Assembly (NCBI RefSeq): GCF_015477355.1
Contig: NZ_JADLRJ010000017.1
Span: 1-64,000 of the forward strand
From: Nocardia blacklockiae
GTDB taxonomy: Bacteria > Actinomycetota > Actinomycetes > Mycobacteriales > Mycobacteriaceae
Direction: 5' to 3'
Length of the DNA stretch: 64,000 nt
Made by a program: the position numbers and the translations under genes. Under the pieces are notes generated by a model. That model worked only from the letters and a program-made list of their open reading frames with translations. It was not told the DNA's origin and ran no database searches. Within the stretch, counting starts at the first letter, position 1, and every line of letters begins with the position of its first letter. Below, piece by piece: positions 7,725 through 17,176 of the stretch.

Positions 7725-8117
7725 ATGAGTTCGCTACCCGAGTTCGTGCGGGACGCCGTGCGCCGTTCGGTCGCCACCGGCGACGGGACCGCGGTGATCG
7801 ATACGGGCTCCGGTGTCGTCCAGTGGCTTTCGGCTGCGGGCAGCGTCTTCCACATCGAGGTGGCCTATCCGGACCATCAGCGGCGGCGGTCGCTGTGGCA
7901 GCGGCTGCGCGGCGGATCCACGCCCGCGGCCGGGTTCACCGAGCGGCAGCTCGCCTCGCTCGGCACGCTCGGCTTCGCGGAACTGGACTCGGCCTACGTC
8001 CTGCGCGCGGACGGGACCGGGCTGGACCACGACCACGTGGTCCACGTCGTGGTCACGGTGCTGCGCGACGTCCTGCGGGCACCGGACGTCGCGACCATGT
8101 CCGCCGAGGTCTTCTGA
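7725..8117 (+). CDS. Conserved hypothetical protein (130 aa)
   Basis: 130 residues from the ATG at 7725 (ggggg at 7712-7716 as ribosome site); five extra residues are possible from 7710. The pattern of a helix, then VIDTGSGVVQWLSAA and FHIEVAYP strands, then a basic linker and a C-terminal helix carrying HDHVVHVVVTVLRDVL resembles small chaperone-like or YbjN-like alpha/beta proteins, but I cannot assign it. It lies 42 bases upstream of the LAL regulator in the same direction. Confidence 0.6.
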   Translation: MSSLPEFVRDAVRRSVATGDGTAVIDTGSGVVQWLSAAGSVFHIEVAYPDHQRRRSLWQRLRGGSTPAAGFTERQLASLGTLGFAELDSAYVLRADGTGLDHDHVVHVVVTVLRDVLRAPDVATMSAEVF

Positions 8118-8159
8118 ATCCGTCCCCACCCGTCCACAGGGCGTCGCTACGCTGACGGA

Positions 8160-10886
8160 GTGTTGACAGGGCGTGACGGCGAGCGGGCCGAGATCGACGG
8201 GCTGCTCGACGACGCCAGGGCGGGCCGGAGCCGGTCCCTGACGATTCGCGGGGAAGCCGGAATCGGCAAATCCGCGCTGGTGGAGTACGCCGCGACCGCG
8301 GCGGCCGGGATGCGGGTGGTGCGCGGCGTCGGCGTGGAGTCCGAGGCGGAACTGCCCTTCGGCGCGCTGCATCTGCTGCTGTACCCGTATCTGGACCGGC
8401 TCGACGGGCTGCCCGGCCCGCAGCGTTCGGCGCTGCGCGCGGCGTTCGGACAGATCGAGGCGCCCGAGGCGAACCGCTTCCTGATCGGCGCGGCGACCCT
8501 GACGCTGCTCGCCGAATTGGCCGCCGAGACACCGACACTGATCCTGATCGACGACGCGCAGTGGCTCGATCGCAGTTCCACGGACGCGCTGCTGTTCGCG
8601 ACGCGACGATTCCACGCCGACCCGGTCGCGGTCGTCCTCGCCGTCCGGGAGACCGCGTCGCCGTTCGCGACTCCCGGCATCGACGCGCTGCGGCTGGCCG
8701 GCCTGCCGCGCGCGGCCGCGACCCGGCTGCTCGACGAGCGCGCACCGGGGCTCACGGTGCCGGGCCGCGAGCGGGTGCTGGCCGAGTCCGGCGGTAACCC
8801 GTTGGCGCTCATCGAACTCGGCGTCGCCCGGCGCGCGGCCGAACGTGCCGGGCACGCGGATCCGGTGCACGAGGTGGGGCCGCTGCCCGTGACTCGCCGT
8901 GTGCAGGACAGCTTTCGCGCCCAGATCGACGAACTTCCCACCGCCACACGTACTCTGCTGCTGATCGCGGCCGCGGACACCGGCGCGGGCGTCGACACCA
9001 TCCTGCGCGTAGGCGCGGCGTTCGACCTCTCCGCCGCCGATCTCGAGCCCGCCGAGCACGCCGACCTGGTCGCGCTGTCCACCGATACCCTGACGTTCCG
9101 GCATCCGCTGATTCGCGCCGCCGCCTACCAGCAGGCCACCCATCACCAGCGGGTGGCCGTGCACGAGGCGTTCGCCCGGGTCCTGACCGCGGCCACCGAC
9201 GCCGACCGCCGCACCTGGCACCTCGCCGCCGCGACCACCGAGCCGGACGAACGCGTGGCGGCCGAACTGGAGAACACGGCGCGACGAGCGCAGCATCGCG
9301 GCGGCGCGATGGCGGTGTCGGCCGCCTACGACCGCGCCGGTCGGCTCAGCGTCGACCCGCGGCAGCGCGCCCGGCGCGTTCTCATGGCGGCCCGCGCCGC
9401 CTACGATGCCGGCCGGTCCGACCGGGCGAACCGGCTCGCCTCCGAGGCGGCGGCGCTGACCGCCGACAACGGAATCGTCGCGGACGCAACGCATATCAAG
9501 GCCCAGATCGAGTACGAACGCACCTCCCCCGCCGCCGACGCCGAACTCGCCTTGCGGGCAGCGGAACTCGTGGTCGACGACGACCCCGACCGTGCGGCCT
9601 TCATCCTGACCGAGGCCGCGTGTTGCAGTCGCGACGCGGGCCGCCCCGATCTGCTGGCGCGCACCGTCGCGCACTTCGAATCCCTTCGCCTGCCGCCGGA
9701 TTCGCCGTTGCGCGTCCAGGTGGCGGGGCAGGTGGCGTGGGCGGACTTCCTGGCGGGCAGGCCCGAATCGGCGGTCGACCGGATGACGCGCCAGCTGGCA
9801 GCGGCCCGGGAGGACGGCGTCGACGACCTGCACAAGATAGCCGCCGCGTTCAGCGGCGTGATGCTCGCCGACGACGCCGAAACCGCCGCCGTCCTGGAGG
9901 CCGCGCTCGACGAGCAACGCGCGACGGGCGCGGTGTCGTGGATCCCGTACTCGCTCGAGGTACTGGCCGTGGCACGGCTGCTGGGCGGCGCGTTTCTGCA
10001 GGCGCGAACCGCTGTGGCGGAAGGGATTTCGCTCAGCGTCGAACTCGAGATGGCGACCGAGACCGCGGTGCTGCGCGCGGTCGAGGTGTGGTTGGACGCC
10101 GTGGCGGGCCACGAGGAGCAGTCCCGGTCGCTGGCCGCGGAGATCGGGCCGATACTGGCGGCGCGGCACCCGACCCACGCGGCGCTCGTCGAGTGGGGAC
10201 CGGCCGTCGCGGATGTGGCGGCCGGGCGGTTCGAGGCGGCCCTCGACGCGCTGGATCGGGTGTGTACCGGTCCCGCCGCCCACGACTTCCCGATCCGCGC
10301 GGTGCCCGACCGGGTGGAGGCGGCGGTCCGCGGCGGCTTCCTCGAACGTGCCGAGGAGCACCTGCCCGCCTTCGAACGATGGGCGCGCGCGGTTCGAAAT
10401 CCGTTGGGCGAGGCGCTGTTACATCGCTGCTACGCGTTGCTGTCGGCCGGTGACGACAGCGCCGAGAAGCACTTTGCCACCGCCGTCCAGCTGCACGAGC
10501 GGCACGGCGGGCCCTACGATCGGGCCCGCACCCAGCTCGGCTTCGGGGAGTGGCTGCGCCGGCGGCGACGGCGGGGCGATGCCCGTGCCCAGCTGGCGGC
10601 GGCCCTGGACACCTTCGACCGAATCGGCGCCCGGGTGTGGGCGGATCGCGCGCGCGTCGAATCGGCCGCGCTCGGTGAGCAACCGGCCGAGCAGCGCAGC
10701 GATCCGCTGAAACTGCTGACGCCACAAGAAGTTCAGGTGGTGCGGCTGGCGGCGGCCGGGCACAGCAACCGGGAGATCGGCGCGCAGTTGTTCCTCAGCC
10801 CGCGCACCGTCGGCCATCACCTGTACAAGGCCTATCCGAAACTCGGTGTCACCCGGCGGATCGAACTCGCGCAGCTGGATCTGTAG
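8160..10886 (+). CDS. Large ATP-binding LuxR regulator (LAL family)
   Basis: 908 residues from the GTG at 8160. Walker A is GEAGIGKS at residues 31-38 and Walker B is LILIDDAQWL near 128. A long alpha-helical, TPR-like middle (about 330-830) follows. A LuxR helix-turn-helix occupies about 845-905 (LTPQEVQVVRLAAAGHSNRE, then SPRTVGHHLYKAYPKLGV). This is the MalT/LAL architecture, in which ATP and an inducer bind the N-terminal part and the C-terminus binds DNA. Neighbours are a hypothetical protein upstream and an SDR-fold gene 126 bases downstream, either of which may be its target. The minus strand stays open for hundreds of codons here purely because of GC bias. Confidence 0.92.
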   Translation: MLTGRDGERAEIDGLLDDARAGRSRSLTIRGEAGIGKSALVEYAATAAAGMRVVRGVGVESEAELPFGALHLLLYPYLDRLDGLPGPQRSALRAAFGQIEAPEANRFLIGAATLTLLAELAAETPTLILIDDAQWLDRSSTDALLFATRRFHADPVAVVLAVRETASPFATPGIDALRLAGLPRAAATRLLDERAPGLTVPGRERVLAESGGNPLALIELGVARRAAERAGHADPVHEVGPLPVTRRVQDSFRAQIDELPTATRTLLLIAAADTGAGVDTILRVGAAFDLSAADLEPAEHADLVALSTDTLTFRHPLIRAAAYQQATHHQRVAVHEAFARVLTAATDADRRTWHLAAATTEPDERVAAELENTARRAQHRGGAMAVSAAYDRAGRLSVDPRQRARRVLMAARAAYDAGRSDRANRLASEAAALTADNGIVADATHIKAQIEYERTSPAADAELALRAAELVVDDDPDRAAFILTEAACCSRDAGRPDLLARTVAHFESLRLPPDSPLRVQVAGQVAWADFLAGRPESAVDRMTRQLAAAREDGVDDLHKIAAAFSGVMLADDAETAAVLEAALDEQRATGAVSWIPYSLEVLAVARLLGGAFLQARTAVAEGISLSVELEMATETAVLRAVEVWLDAVAGHEEQSRSLAAEIGPILAARHPTHAALVEWGPAVADVAAGRFEAALDALDRVCTGPAAHDFPIRAVPDRVEAAVRGGFLERAEEHLPAFERWARAVRNPLGEALLHRCYALLSAGDDSAEKHFATAVQLHERHGGPYDRARTQLGFGEWLRRRRRRGDARAQLAAALDTFDRIGARVWADRARVESAALGEQPAEQRSDPLKLLTPQEVQVVRLAAAGHSNREIGAQLFLSPRTVGHHLYKAYPKLGVTRRIELAQLDL

Positions 10887-11012
10887 CACTCGGCGAATGA
10901 CTTATCCGGCGGCTCCGCGCCCGCCGCAACGCCGGTCACGCGACCGATGCGACCGTCGTGACCTGCGAAATAGCGTCTTCCCATCGGACCGAACCGACAG
11001 GAGAAGAACACC

Positions 11013-11762
11013 ATGTTGCTCGAGAACAAGAACGCCGTGATCTACGGGGCGGGCGGTGCCATCGGCTCCGCGATGGCCAAGGGCTTCGCCGCCGAGGGGG
11101 CGAGCTGCTACCTCGTCGGCCGCACCGCCGCCACCCTCGACAAGGTCGCCGACGAGATTCGCGGGGCCGGTGGCCGCGCCGAGACCGCCGTCGTCGACGT
11201 GCTCGATGCCGCCGCGGTCGCCGACCACGCCGACGCGGTGGTGGAAAAGGCCGGGAGCCTGGACATCTCGACCAATGTGATCTCGCAGGACGCGCTGTTC
11301 GGTCCGCTGCTCGACGCGCCGCTGGACGCCTTCGCCGACTCGATCGCCAAGGTCGTGCGCACCCAGCTCGCGACCACGAAGGCCGCCGCGCGGTACATGG
11401 TGGAGCAGAAGTCGGGGGTCATCCTGTTCTTCGGCGGCTCGGATCCCGTGCACAAGTTCGCGGGACTCGGCAATGTCCAGGTGAGCATGGATACGGCGGA
11501 CGCACTGCGGCGGCAGTGGGCGGCCGACCTCGGGCCCTACGGCGTGCGCGTGCTCTCGCTGCTGACCGGCGGGATCATCGACACCTTCCCGGACATCCCC
11601 CAGACCGAGGAGGCGCGCAAGGGCATCGTCGACGGCACCTTGCTGAAGCGCGCCGCGACCCTCTCGGACGTCGGCCACGTCGCGGCCTTCGTCGCCTCGG
11701 ACCGCGGCCGCTCCCTCACCGGAACCCAGGTCAACATCTCCTGCGGGGCCTGCGGCGACTGA
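11013..11762 (+). CDS. SDR-fold protein lacking the catalytic Tyr/Lys
   Basis: 249 residues from the ATG at 11013 with aggagaa upstream. The Rossmann start is YGAGGAIG at residues 11-18, in place of the usual TGxxxGIG, and the second strand carries VGRT. The conserved end (GTQVNISCGACGD) is SDR-like. Where classical members have Tyr-x-x-x-Lys, this protein has GNVQVSMDTADALRR, so both catalytic residues are missing, and the usual NNAG is NVIS. It may bind NAD(P) but is unlikely to be an ordinary oxidoreductase. A regulatory or divergent-mechanism role is inference. Confidence 0.8.
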   Translation: MLLENKNAVIYGAGGAIGSAMAKGFAAEGASCYLVGRTAATLDKVADEIRGAGGRAETAVVDVLDAAAVADHADAVVEKAGSLDISTNVISQDALFGPLLDAPLDAFADSIAKVVRTQLATTKAAARYMVEQKSGVILFFGGSDPVHKFAGLGNVQVSMDTADALRRQWAADLGPYGVRVLSLLTGGIIDTFPDIPQTEEARKGIVDGTLLKRAATLSDVGHVAAFVASDRGRSLTGTQVNISCGACGD

Positions 11763-11772
11763 GCCGAGTGGG

Positions 11773-12759
11773 TCAGACTCCCGAACCGACCGCGCTGCCG
11801 ACCGCGCCGCCCACCACACCACCGGCGACGGCGGCGGGGATGCCGAGGGCGGCAGCGCCGATGGCACCGCCGACGACCGCACCGACGCCTGCGCCGACTG
11901 CCGCCCCGGCGGGGCTCGCCCACACCGGACCGCCCAGCGGAACGGCGGGCAGACCCGCGACCAGGCCGACACCCGCACCGATCACACCACCGACAGCGGC
12001 ACCGACGATCGCACCCGGCACCGCGCCGACCACCGCCGCCGGGATGCCGGCCGCGGCCGCGCCCACCGCGGCACCGGCCATGGTGCCGCCGGCGATCTTG
12101 TCGGACCGGCTGGCGTTGATGCCGACGGAGTTGAGGCCGGTGGCGATGTTCGCCTCGGTGACCGCGGCGGTGGTGTTCACCGTGTCGAGCACGTCGTCGG
12201 GCACCTCGCTCGGTACCGGGGAGGTGAAGTCGCCGACGCGCAGCGTGCGCGGGGGCGGCGCGATCGGGGCGACCGGCTCCACCGGCGTGGGCGCGTGCAG
12301 GCCCTGCCAGTTCACGCCCGGTGCGGGCTTGGACGGCTGCGGGATGGCCCGGAAGTTCGGGGGCACAACGTAATCCGGCGCGCTCGGTGCGGCGGGCGGC
12401 GGCACCGGCGGCAGGCTCGGCGCGGTCACGCCGGGCTGCGCCTGCCCGGGCCGCGGCGCGAAGAGGCTGTCCGCGCCGCGAGGCGCGACGCCCGGCTGCG
12501 ACGTGCTCGGTACGGGCCGCTCCGGCGGGCGGACCTGCTCGCCGCGGGTGGGCGGAACCGCGGTGTCCGGCGGCTTCGGCGCGGTCTGCGGACCGGACGG
12601 CGAGCCGGTGGTGGAGGTGGCCGCGCTGGTCGGCGACTTGACCGCCTGGTCGGTGGAGCTGGAACAGGCGACGGCCAGAGCGAGCGGGATCGCGCCCATC
12701 GCGGGCAGCACCACGCGCCGCGTCGTTGTGCCGTTCAACTTCCGATGCCGACCTTGCAC
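11773..12759 (-). CDS. Lipoprotein with glycine-zipper C-terminus
   Basis: 328 residues from the GTG at 12759. The lipobox LAVAC (Cys at about residue 32) follows a twin-arginine-containing n-region, so export and lipidation are likely. A Pro/Thr/Ser-rich linker occupies about 35-150. From about 205 the sequence is Gly/Ala-rich with GxxxG repeats (AGAAVGAAAAG, GAAVGGVIGAGVGLVAG), a glycine-zipper that tends to associate with membranes or oligomerise. Nocardia genomes carry related proteins sometimes labelled insoluble domain protein. Function unknown. The gene converges on the SDR gene with a 10-base gap. Confidence 0.65.
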   Translation of the reverse strand: MQGRHRKLNGTTTRRVVLPAMGAIPLALAVACSSSTDQAVKSPTSAATSTTGSPSGPQTAPKPPDTAVPPTRGEQVRPPERPVPSTSQPGVAPRGADSLFAPRPGQAQPGVTAPSLPPVPPPAAPSAPDYVVPPNFRAIPQPSKPAPGVNWQGLHAPTPVEPVAPIAPPPRTLRVGDFTSPVPSEVPDDVLDTVNTTAAVTEANIATGLNSVGINASRSDKIAGGTMAGAAVGAAAAGIPAAVVGAVPGAIVGAAVGGVIGAGVGLVAGLPAVPLGGPVWASPAGAAVGAGVGAVVGGAIGAAALGIPAAVAGGVVGGAVGSAVGSGV

Positions 12760-13234
12760 GTCGTCACACCCACCCTCATCAGTCTGTTACTCGACAACCC
12801 CCCGCAGCCGCGACGGCCACGTGCGCGAGCGATCGTATCCATGCCACGACGCGTCGACGCAAATCCATGTGAGTGAAGCCACATTCAGGTTTATCGCCGC
12901 CTTCGCGAGCCCACGCCTCGCGAATTGTGCCCTGCGACAGCGCATTCGGCAGCGCGCGGCAACGACCACCGGCGCATCCGCGCTGGGTGTCCCCCGAAGG
13001 CGTTGTGTCCGGACCGGACAGGCGAGGGCGCGACCGCCCCAAATGAAAGGCCCCGCGCGGTTGCCGGGTCGGGGGTCTGGCAACAGCGCGGAGCCGTCCT
13101 GAATATCGGTAGCGGGCGCGGAGCGTTACACGAAGGCCGGAGAAATTTCCGAACGGTGCACCGAGGACAATCGAGCCAGGCACAGCCAGCAGAGCTCGGA
13201 CCTGCCGACGCTCGGACGACTCGAGGAGATGAGT
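12760..13234. other. Divergent intergenic region before gnd, with hairpin
   Basis: Some 475 bases lie between the divergent lipoprotein and gnd starts. The only structure I see is a stem at 13053-13091: ccgcgc-g-gttgcc pairs with ggcaac-a-gcgcgg around a 13-base loop, about 145 bases before gnd. It could lie in the gnd leader as an attenuator or be an old terminator. No T-tract follows. Confidence 0.4.
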
Positions 13235-14263
13235 ATGCAGCTGGGAATGATCGGGCTCGGCCGGATGGGCGCCAACATCGTGCGGCGCATCGTCCGCGAC
13301 GGGCACACCGCTGTCGGTTACTCGCGGCACGAGGATCAGATCAAGGAGTTCACCGCCGAGCTGGGCGAGAGCTTCACCGGTACCACCGATTACAAGACGT
13401 TCGTCGCGCTGCTGGAGAAGCCGCGCATCGTGTGGGTGATGATCCCGGCCGGGGCCACCGGTGCGGTGATCGACGAGGTCGCCGGGCTGCTCGACCCGGG
13501 CGACATCATCATCGACGGCGGCAACAGCCGGTACCACGAGGACATCAAGCGGGCCAAGGAACTGGGTCCGAAGGGCATCCACTACCTGGACATCGGCACG
13601 TCGGGCGGCGTGTGGGGCCTGGACCGCGGCTACTGCCTGATGATCGGCGGCGAGGCCGAGACCGTGAAGCACATCGAGCCGCTGCTGCAGGCCATCGCGC
13701 CCGGTGTCGACGCCGCCGAGCGCACGCCCGGCCGCACCGGCGAGCCGTCACCCGCCGAGCAAGGTTATCTGCACTGCGGTCCCGCCGGCGCCGGGCACTT
13801 CGTGAAGATGGTGCACAACGGCATCGAGTACGGGGCCATGCAGGCCTACGCCGAGGGCATGAACATCCTGCACAAGGCCAATATCGGCAAGACCGTCGCG
13901 GACGAGCACTCCGCCGAGGAGACCCCGCTCGAGAACCCCGAGCACTACCAGTACGACATCGACGTCGCGGAGGTCACCGAGGTGTGGCGGCGCGGTTCGG
14001 TGGTGGCGTCCTGGCTGCTGGATCTCACCGCCGCGGCCCTGCACGCCGACCCGGAGCTGAGCACCTTCGGCGGGCGGGTCTCCGACTCCGGCGAGGGCCG
14101 CTGGACCATCCACGCCGCGATCGACGAGGGCGTGCCCGCGCCGGTGCTGTCGGCGGCGCTCTACCAGCGTTTCTCCTCGCGCGGCGAGGCGCTGTACTCC
14201 GACAAGGTGCTGTCGGCAATGCGCAAGGCGTTCGGCGGGCACAACGAGCTGCCGGGCAAGTAG
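13235..14263 (+). CDS. gnd: 6-phosphogluconate dehydrogenase, decarboxylating
   Basis: 342 residues from the ATG at 13235; gaggag at 13223-13228 is ideally spaced for it and too close for the ATG at 13229. It oxidises and decarboxylates 6-phosphogluconate to ribulose 5-phosphate in the oxidative pentose phosphate pathway. Seen: the nucleotide-binding GLGRMGANIVRR at about residues 6-17, DGGNSRYHED, the substrate motif DIGTSGGVWGL at about 115-125, and GPAGAGHFVKMVHNGIEYG with the catalytic Lys-Met-x-His-Asn at about 190. At about 340 residues it belongs to the short YqeC/GndA-type class, not the 470-residue class. A strong terminator follows. Confidence 0.93.
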   Translation: MQLGMIGLGRMGANIVRRIVRDGHTAVGYSRHEDQIKEFTAELGESFTGTTDYKTFVALLEKPRIVWVMIPAGATGAVIDEVAGLLDPGDIIIDGGNSRYHEDIKRAKELGPKGIHYLDIGTSGGVWGLDRGYCLMIGGEAETVKHIEPLLQAIAPGVDAAERTPGRTGEPSPAEQGYLHCGPAGAGHFVKMVHNGIEYGAMQAYAEGMNILHKANIGKTVADEHSAEETPLENPEHYQYDIDVAEVTEVWRRGSVVASWLLDLTAAALHADPELSTFGGRVSDSGEGRWTIHAAIDEGVPAPVLSAALYQRFSSRGEALYSDKVLSAMRKAFGGHNELPGK

Positions 14264-14271
14264 AGACGAAG

Positions 14272-14303
14272 GTGGCCCCCGACAGCGGTTCGTCGGGGGC
14301 CAC
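14272..14303 (+). terminator. Terminator after gnd
   Basis: gtggcccccgac (14272-14283) pairs perfectly with gtcgggggccac (14292-14303) around an 8-base loop, and ttctgt follows. It lies 8 bases after the gnd stop. Confidence 0.8.
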
Positions 14304-14347
14304 TTCTGTGCTCGCTTCCCCTCATCATTCCGGGGGACGGGCGTCGA

Positions 14348-15676
14348 TCAGTCGAACACGCTGTCCAACCAGTCGATGGTCTGCATGCCGAACAGGTCGG
14401 TGCCCCAGCCGTACAGATCGGTGAGCATCTTCACCACGCTGCAGTCGGTCGGCTGGTAGGTGACGTCGGTGCCCTGTTCGCGGTAGGTGTCGGCGAGCCT
14501 GCGGGAGTCGGCGGCCGGGACCAGCGACATGAACGAGTCGTCCTTGGCGCAGGAGGTGATGAGCACCTTGGCCTTCGGCGCACCCGCCGTGCCGAGTTCG
14601 TTGTCGTCGAACACGTGCTGGAAGTCCGGCTCGTCGGCCGGGCTCCGGCCGGTGGCGAACATGGCGTTCAACGGCACGAACGGCATCGCGAAATACGCGT
14701 CCTGGCACTGCTTGCGGAAGATGTCGGCCACGCCGCGCCCGATCGGGCTCAGCTTCGAATCCAGTGCCATCTCCGGGTATTTCGGCTCCAGCCCGAGCAG
14801 CGTGGCGAACCCGAATCCGGATCCGATGCCCCCGTCGGCGACGCGCAGGAAGTTGCGCTGGTTCACGACCATGCCTTCCAGCACAGCCGATTTCACGTTC
14901 AGCTCGGGCGCGTAGGTGGGTTGCAGTTCGGCGGCGAAGGCCGCGCCGACGCCGCCGCCCGCGATGCCGAACAGCGCGGTCTGCGCGTTCGGGTCCAGGC
15001 CCGCCTCGGTGAAAGCCAGTGCGGCACGGGCGCCGTCGAGCTGGGTGTGCGCGGCGTACTTGCCCGCGAACACCCCGTGCGGGCGCGGGTCGGCGTCGTT
15101 GCCGACGTCGGAGATCATCACCGCGTGGCCCTTGCCGAACATCAGCGCCAGCGGGCCCAGCGCCGACCAGGACGCGCCGTCGAACGGGTCGCCGCCGGTC
15201 CACTGTGTGCTCGGGTGGCAGCCGGCGCCCACGCTGTCGTTGGCCTCCTGGTAGGAGACCAGGTGCCGCTGGTCGGCGGGCTTGCCGTCGCGCGGGATCA
15301 TCAGGATCCCGGTGCTAATGCTCGGCGTGACGCCGTCGAGTTCGGTGCTGACGTACATCAGCTTCCAGGCGTCCAGGTTCGCCGGCTTCAGGCCGGTGTA
15401 CAGCACGTCGACCTTCTTGGATTTCAGGACGGTACCCGGCCGTTCGCTGCCGGTCAGCGGCGGCTCCTGATAGAAGGGGTCGTCGGCCCGCAGGCCCTGG
15501 AAGATCTCCTGCGGCGAGCCCGGGGTGGCGCCGGTCAGCGCCCCGACGACGTAGCCGTTGAAGACCTTGTCCAGTCCCGGCGTCCGCGGCGGAACCGGTT
15601 CGGCCGCAACGGTTGCCGCGCCGGCGCACAGCAGCGCGCAGGCCGTGGCCGCCGCCGCCAGAGTTCGTCTGCGCAT
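14348..15676 (-). CDS. Secreted lipase-fold protein with missing nucleophile and His
   Basis: 442 residues from the ATG at 15676, with a signal peptide ending around AATVAA. Length and sequence follow the secretory lipase (LIP) family: WKLMYVSTELDG, SYQEANDSVG, and a QPTYAPEL helix matching the APTYAPEL of the paralogue at 50851. The nucleophile elbow, GYSGGG in that paralogue, is GIAGGG here with Ala239 in place of Ser. The catalytic His context (SEHFS) is replaced by TDCSV. Triacylglycerol hydrolysis by the usual mechanism is therefore not expected. The gene is coupled to the upstream secreted protein (TGAGATG), so the two probably work together outside the cell. Confidence 0.8.
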   Translation of the reverse strand: MRRRTLAAAATACALLCAGAATVAAEPVPPRTPGLDKVFNGYVVGALTGATPGSPQEIFQGLRADDPFYQEPPLTGSERPGTVLKSKKVDVLYTGLKPANLDAWKLMYVSTELDGVTPSISTGILMIPRDGKPADQRHLVSYQEANDSVGAGCHPSTQWTGGDPFDGASWSALGPLALMFGKGHAVMISDVGNDADPRPHGVFAGKYAAHTQLDGARAALAFTEAGLDPNAQTALFGIAGGGVGAAFAAELQPTYAPELNVKSAVLEGMVVNQRNFLRVADGGIGSGFGFATLLGLEPKYPEMALDSKLSPIGRGVADIFRKQCQDAYFAMPFVPLNAMFATGRSPADEPDFQHVFDDNELGTAGAPKAKVLITSCAKDDSFMSLVPAADSRRLADTYREQGTDVTYQPTDCSVVKMLTDLYGWGTDLFGMQTIDWLDSVFD

Positions 15677-15677
15677 C

Positions 15678-16940
15678 TCAATTCTCCTGTCCGGCGGGGG
15701 TGATCTTCAGCTCCTGCACCGCCGAGGTCAGCAGCTGCGGGATGTTCAGCAGCGGCCGATGCGATTCCAGCTGCTGCTCGTAGGGCGTGCGCAGGGTGGC
15801 TTCCAGTGCGGGCCAATTGTTCTCGACCTGCCACTTGTACTTCGGCAGCAGTTCGGTGGTGATGTAGTCCCAGCGCGCGTCGAGCACCGACCAGTTCCAA
15901 TCCGGCAGCGGCATGGTGAGTTCCATCGCCCGCCCGTCGGATCCGGTGAAAGGGATTCGCACCGGGCGGAATTCGCGCGGCGGCACCACGCCGGCCACCG
16001 AGGGCGACCCGACCGCGCCACTGAGATAGGTGATGGCCTCGCCGACCGGGCCCTTGTAGGAACGCACCTCGTCCCACTGCCCGCCGATCGCCCACTGCTG
16101 CTCGCGGCGCAGCAGCGTGCCGTTGCCCGCGGCGATCCGGTCGCCCTCGCCCGAGGCGACGTCGCGCCAGGCGCTCATGATGTCCTCGCCGAACAATCCC
16201 GCGGCCTGGAATTCTTCCAGTGCGGGCAGGCCCGCGGTGACGTAGGCGTCGTGCATCGGCATCAAATCGGAGAAAATGTTCTTCTGCATCACCAGGATCA
16301 TCCCGAGGATCCAGCGCAGATCCTCCGGCGTGATCTGCGGGCCCGCCTGCGCGAGCGCCTTCAGCCCGTCGGGCAGCAATGCGACCGCCTGCGGTCCCGC
16401 GGTCTGCTCGACCGCACCGAGCACGGTGTGCGCGGCCTCGGCGATTCCGGGCAAATTGTAGATATTGCCCATCAACTCGAAATCGACCAGGCCGCCGCCG
16501 AAGTCGGCGCCGACCTGCCCGCCCATTCCGGCCCACTGCAATTCGCGGTGGTCGAGTTGCAGATCCTCGTAGTACCGATACGACTTGATGAGGTTGTCGC
16601 GGTTGGCCTGCACCCCGGCCCGCGGATCCCAGGACCGCAGGTCGATGCCGGCCTTACCGGTCGCGTCGACCAGCCAGTACTGGTAGAGCAGCGCGGCATA
16701 GCGGCTGGGCGCCACCCCCGCCGCGCGGGCCTCGTCGAGCAAACGACCCAATTCGGCGGGGTCGTAGGGAAGTTCGGGGTTCACGCCGCCGGGACCCCGG
16801 GCGGCGTCGCGGTTGACCAGCGGTAGGTCGAGATAGCGGTCCACGTCACTCGCCGTCGCGGGACCCGCCGCGATCAGGCCGAGCCCTACCAGTGCCGCGA
16901 GCGCCAGTCCCGCGCCGCGCGCCATTGCGCCGATACGCAT
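15678..16940 (-). CDS. Secreted protein of unknown function, coupled to lipase-like gene
   Basis: 420 residues from the ATG at 16940. The n-region has Arg residues, and the hydrophobic signal (LALAALVGLGLIAAGPATAS) ends near residue 31. The mature protein is Trp/Tyr-rich and largely helical (QYWLVDATGK, SYRYYEDLQLDHRELQWAG, LRWILGMILVMQ), with PPREFRPVRIPFTG-type beta elements near the C-terminus. There are no Cys residues and no motif I recognise. Its stop lies one base before the start of the pseudo-lipase with caggag inside its own end, so the pair is translationally coupled. Paralogous secreted proteins are likely in related genomes, but I cannot name a family. Confidence 0.65.
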   Translation of the reverse strand: MRIGAMARGAGLALAALVGLGLIAAGPATASDVDRYLDLPLVNRDAARGPGGVNPELPYDPAELGRLLDEARAAGVAPSRYAALLYQYWLVDATGKAGIDLRSWDPRAGVQANRDNLIKSYRYYEDLQLDHRELQWAGMGGQVGADFGGGLVDFELMGNIYNLPGIAEAAHTVLGAVEQTAGPQAVALLPDGLKALAQAGPQITPEDLRWILGMILVMQKNIFSDLMPMHDAYVTAGLPALEEFQAAGLFGEDIMSAWRDVASGEGDRIAAGNGTLLRREQQWAIGGQWDEVRSYKGPVGEAITYLSGAVGSPSVAGVVPPREFRPVRIPFTGSDGRAMELTMPLPDWNWSVLDARWDYITTELLPKYKWQVENNWPALEATLRTPYEQQLESHRPLLNIPQLLTSAVQELKITPAGQEN

Positions 16941-17176
16941 CGTTGTTTTCAGCCTTCCACTCTGCTGCGGGTCGAAAATGACATCGAAAGCCCTAGCCGT
17001 CGATCAGCTGCCCTGTGTCGATACCAGTTCCCGGCCATTTCGAGAACGTGGCGCGCCGAGGCTACCAATAACCGATCGACCGACAGATATCCATGACTCT
17101 TATCACAGAACGATAACGATCGGCATAGGATGCCTGGTGTGGGAATCGCGGACGCGGACGGCTACCGTCAACTCCC

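Noticed and set aside
7734-10361. Open minus-strand frame of 875 codons antisense to the LAL regulator
   Set aside because: Low-complexity Arg/Gly/Val composition without domains. It is the third-position GC shadow of a real gene with Walker and LuxR motifs on the plus strand.
12779-13672. Minus-strand frame overlapping the first third of gnd
   Set aside because: Not protein-like and antisense to an unambiguous enzyme gene.
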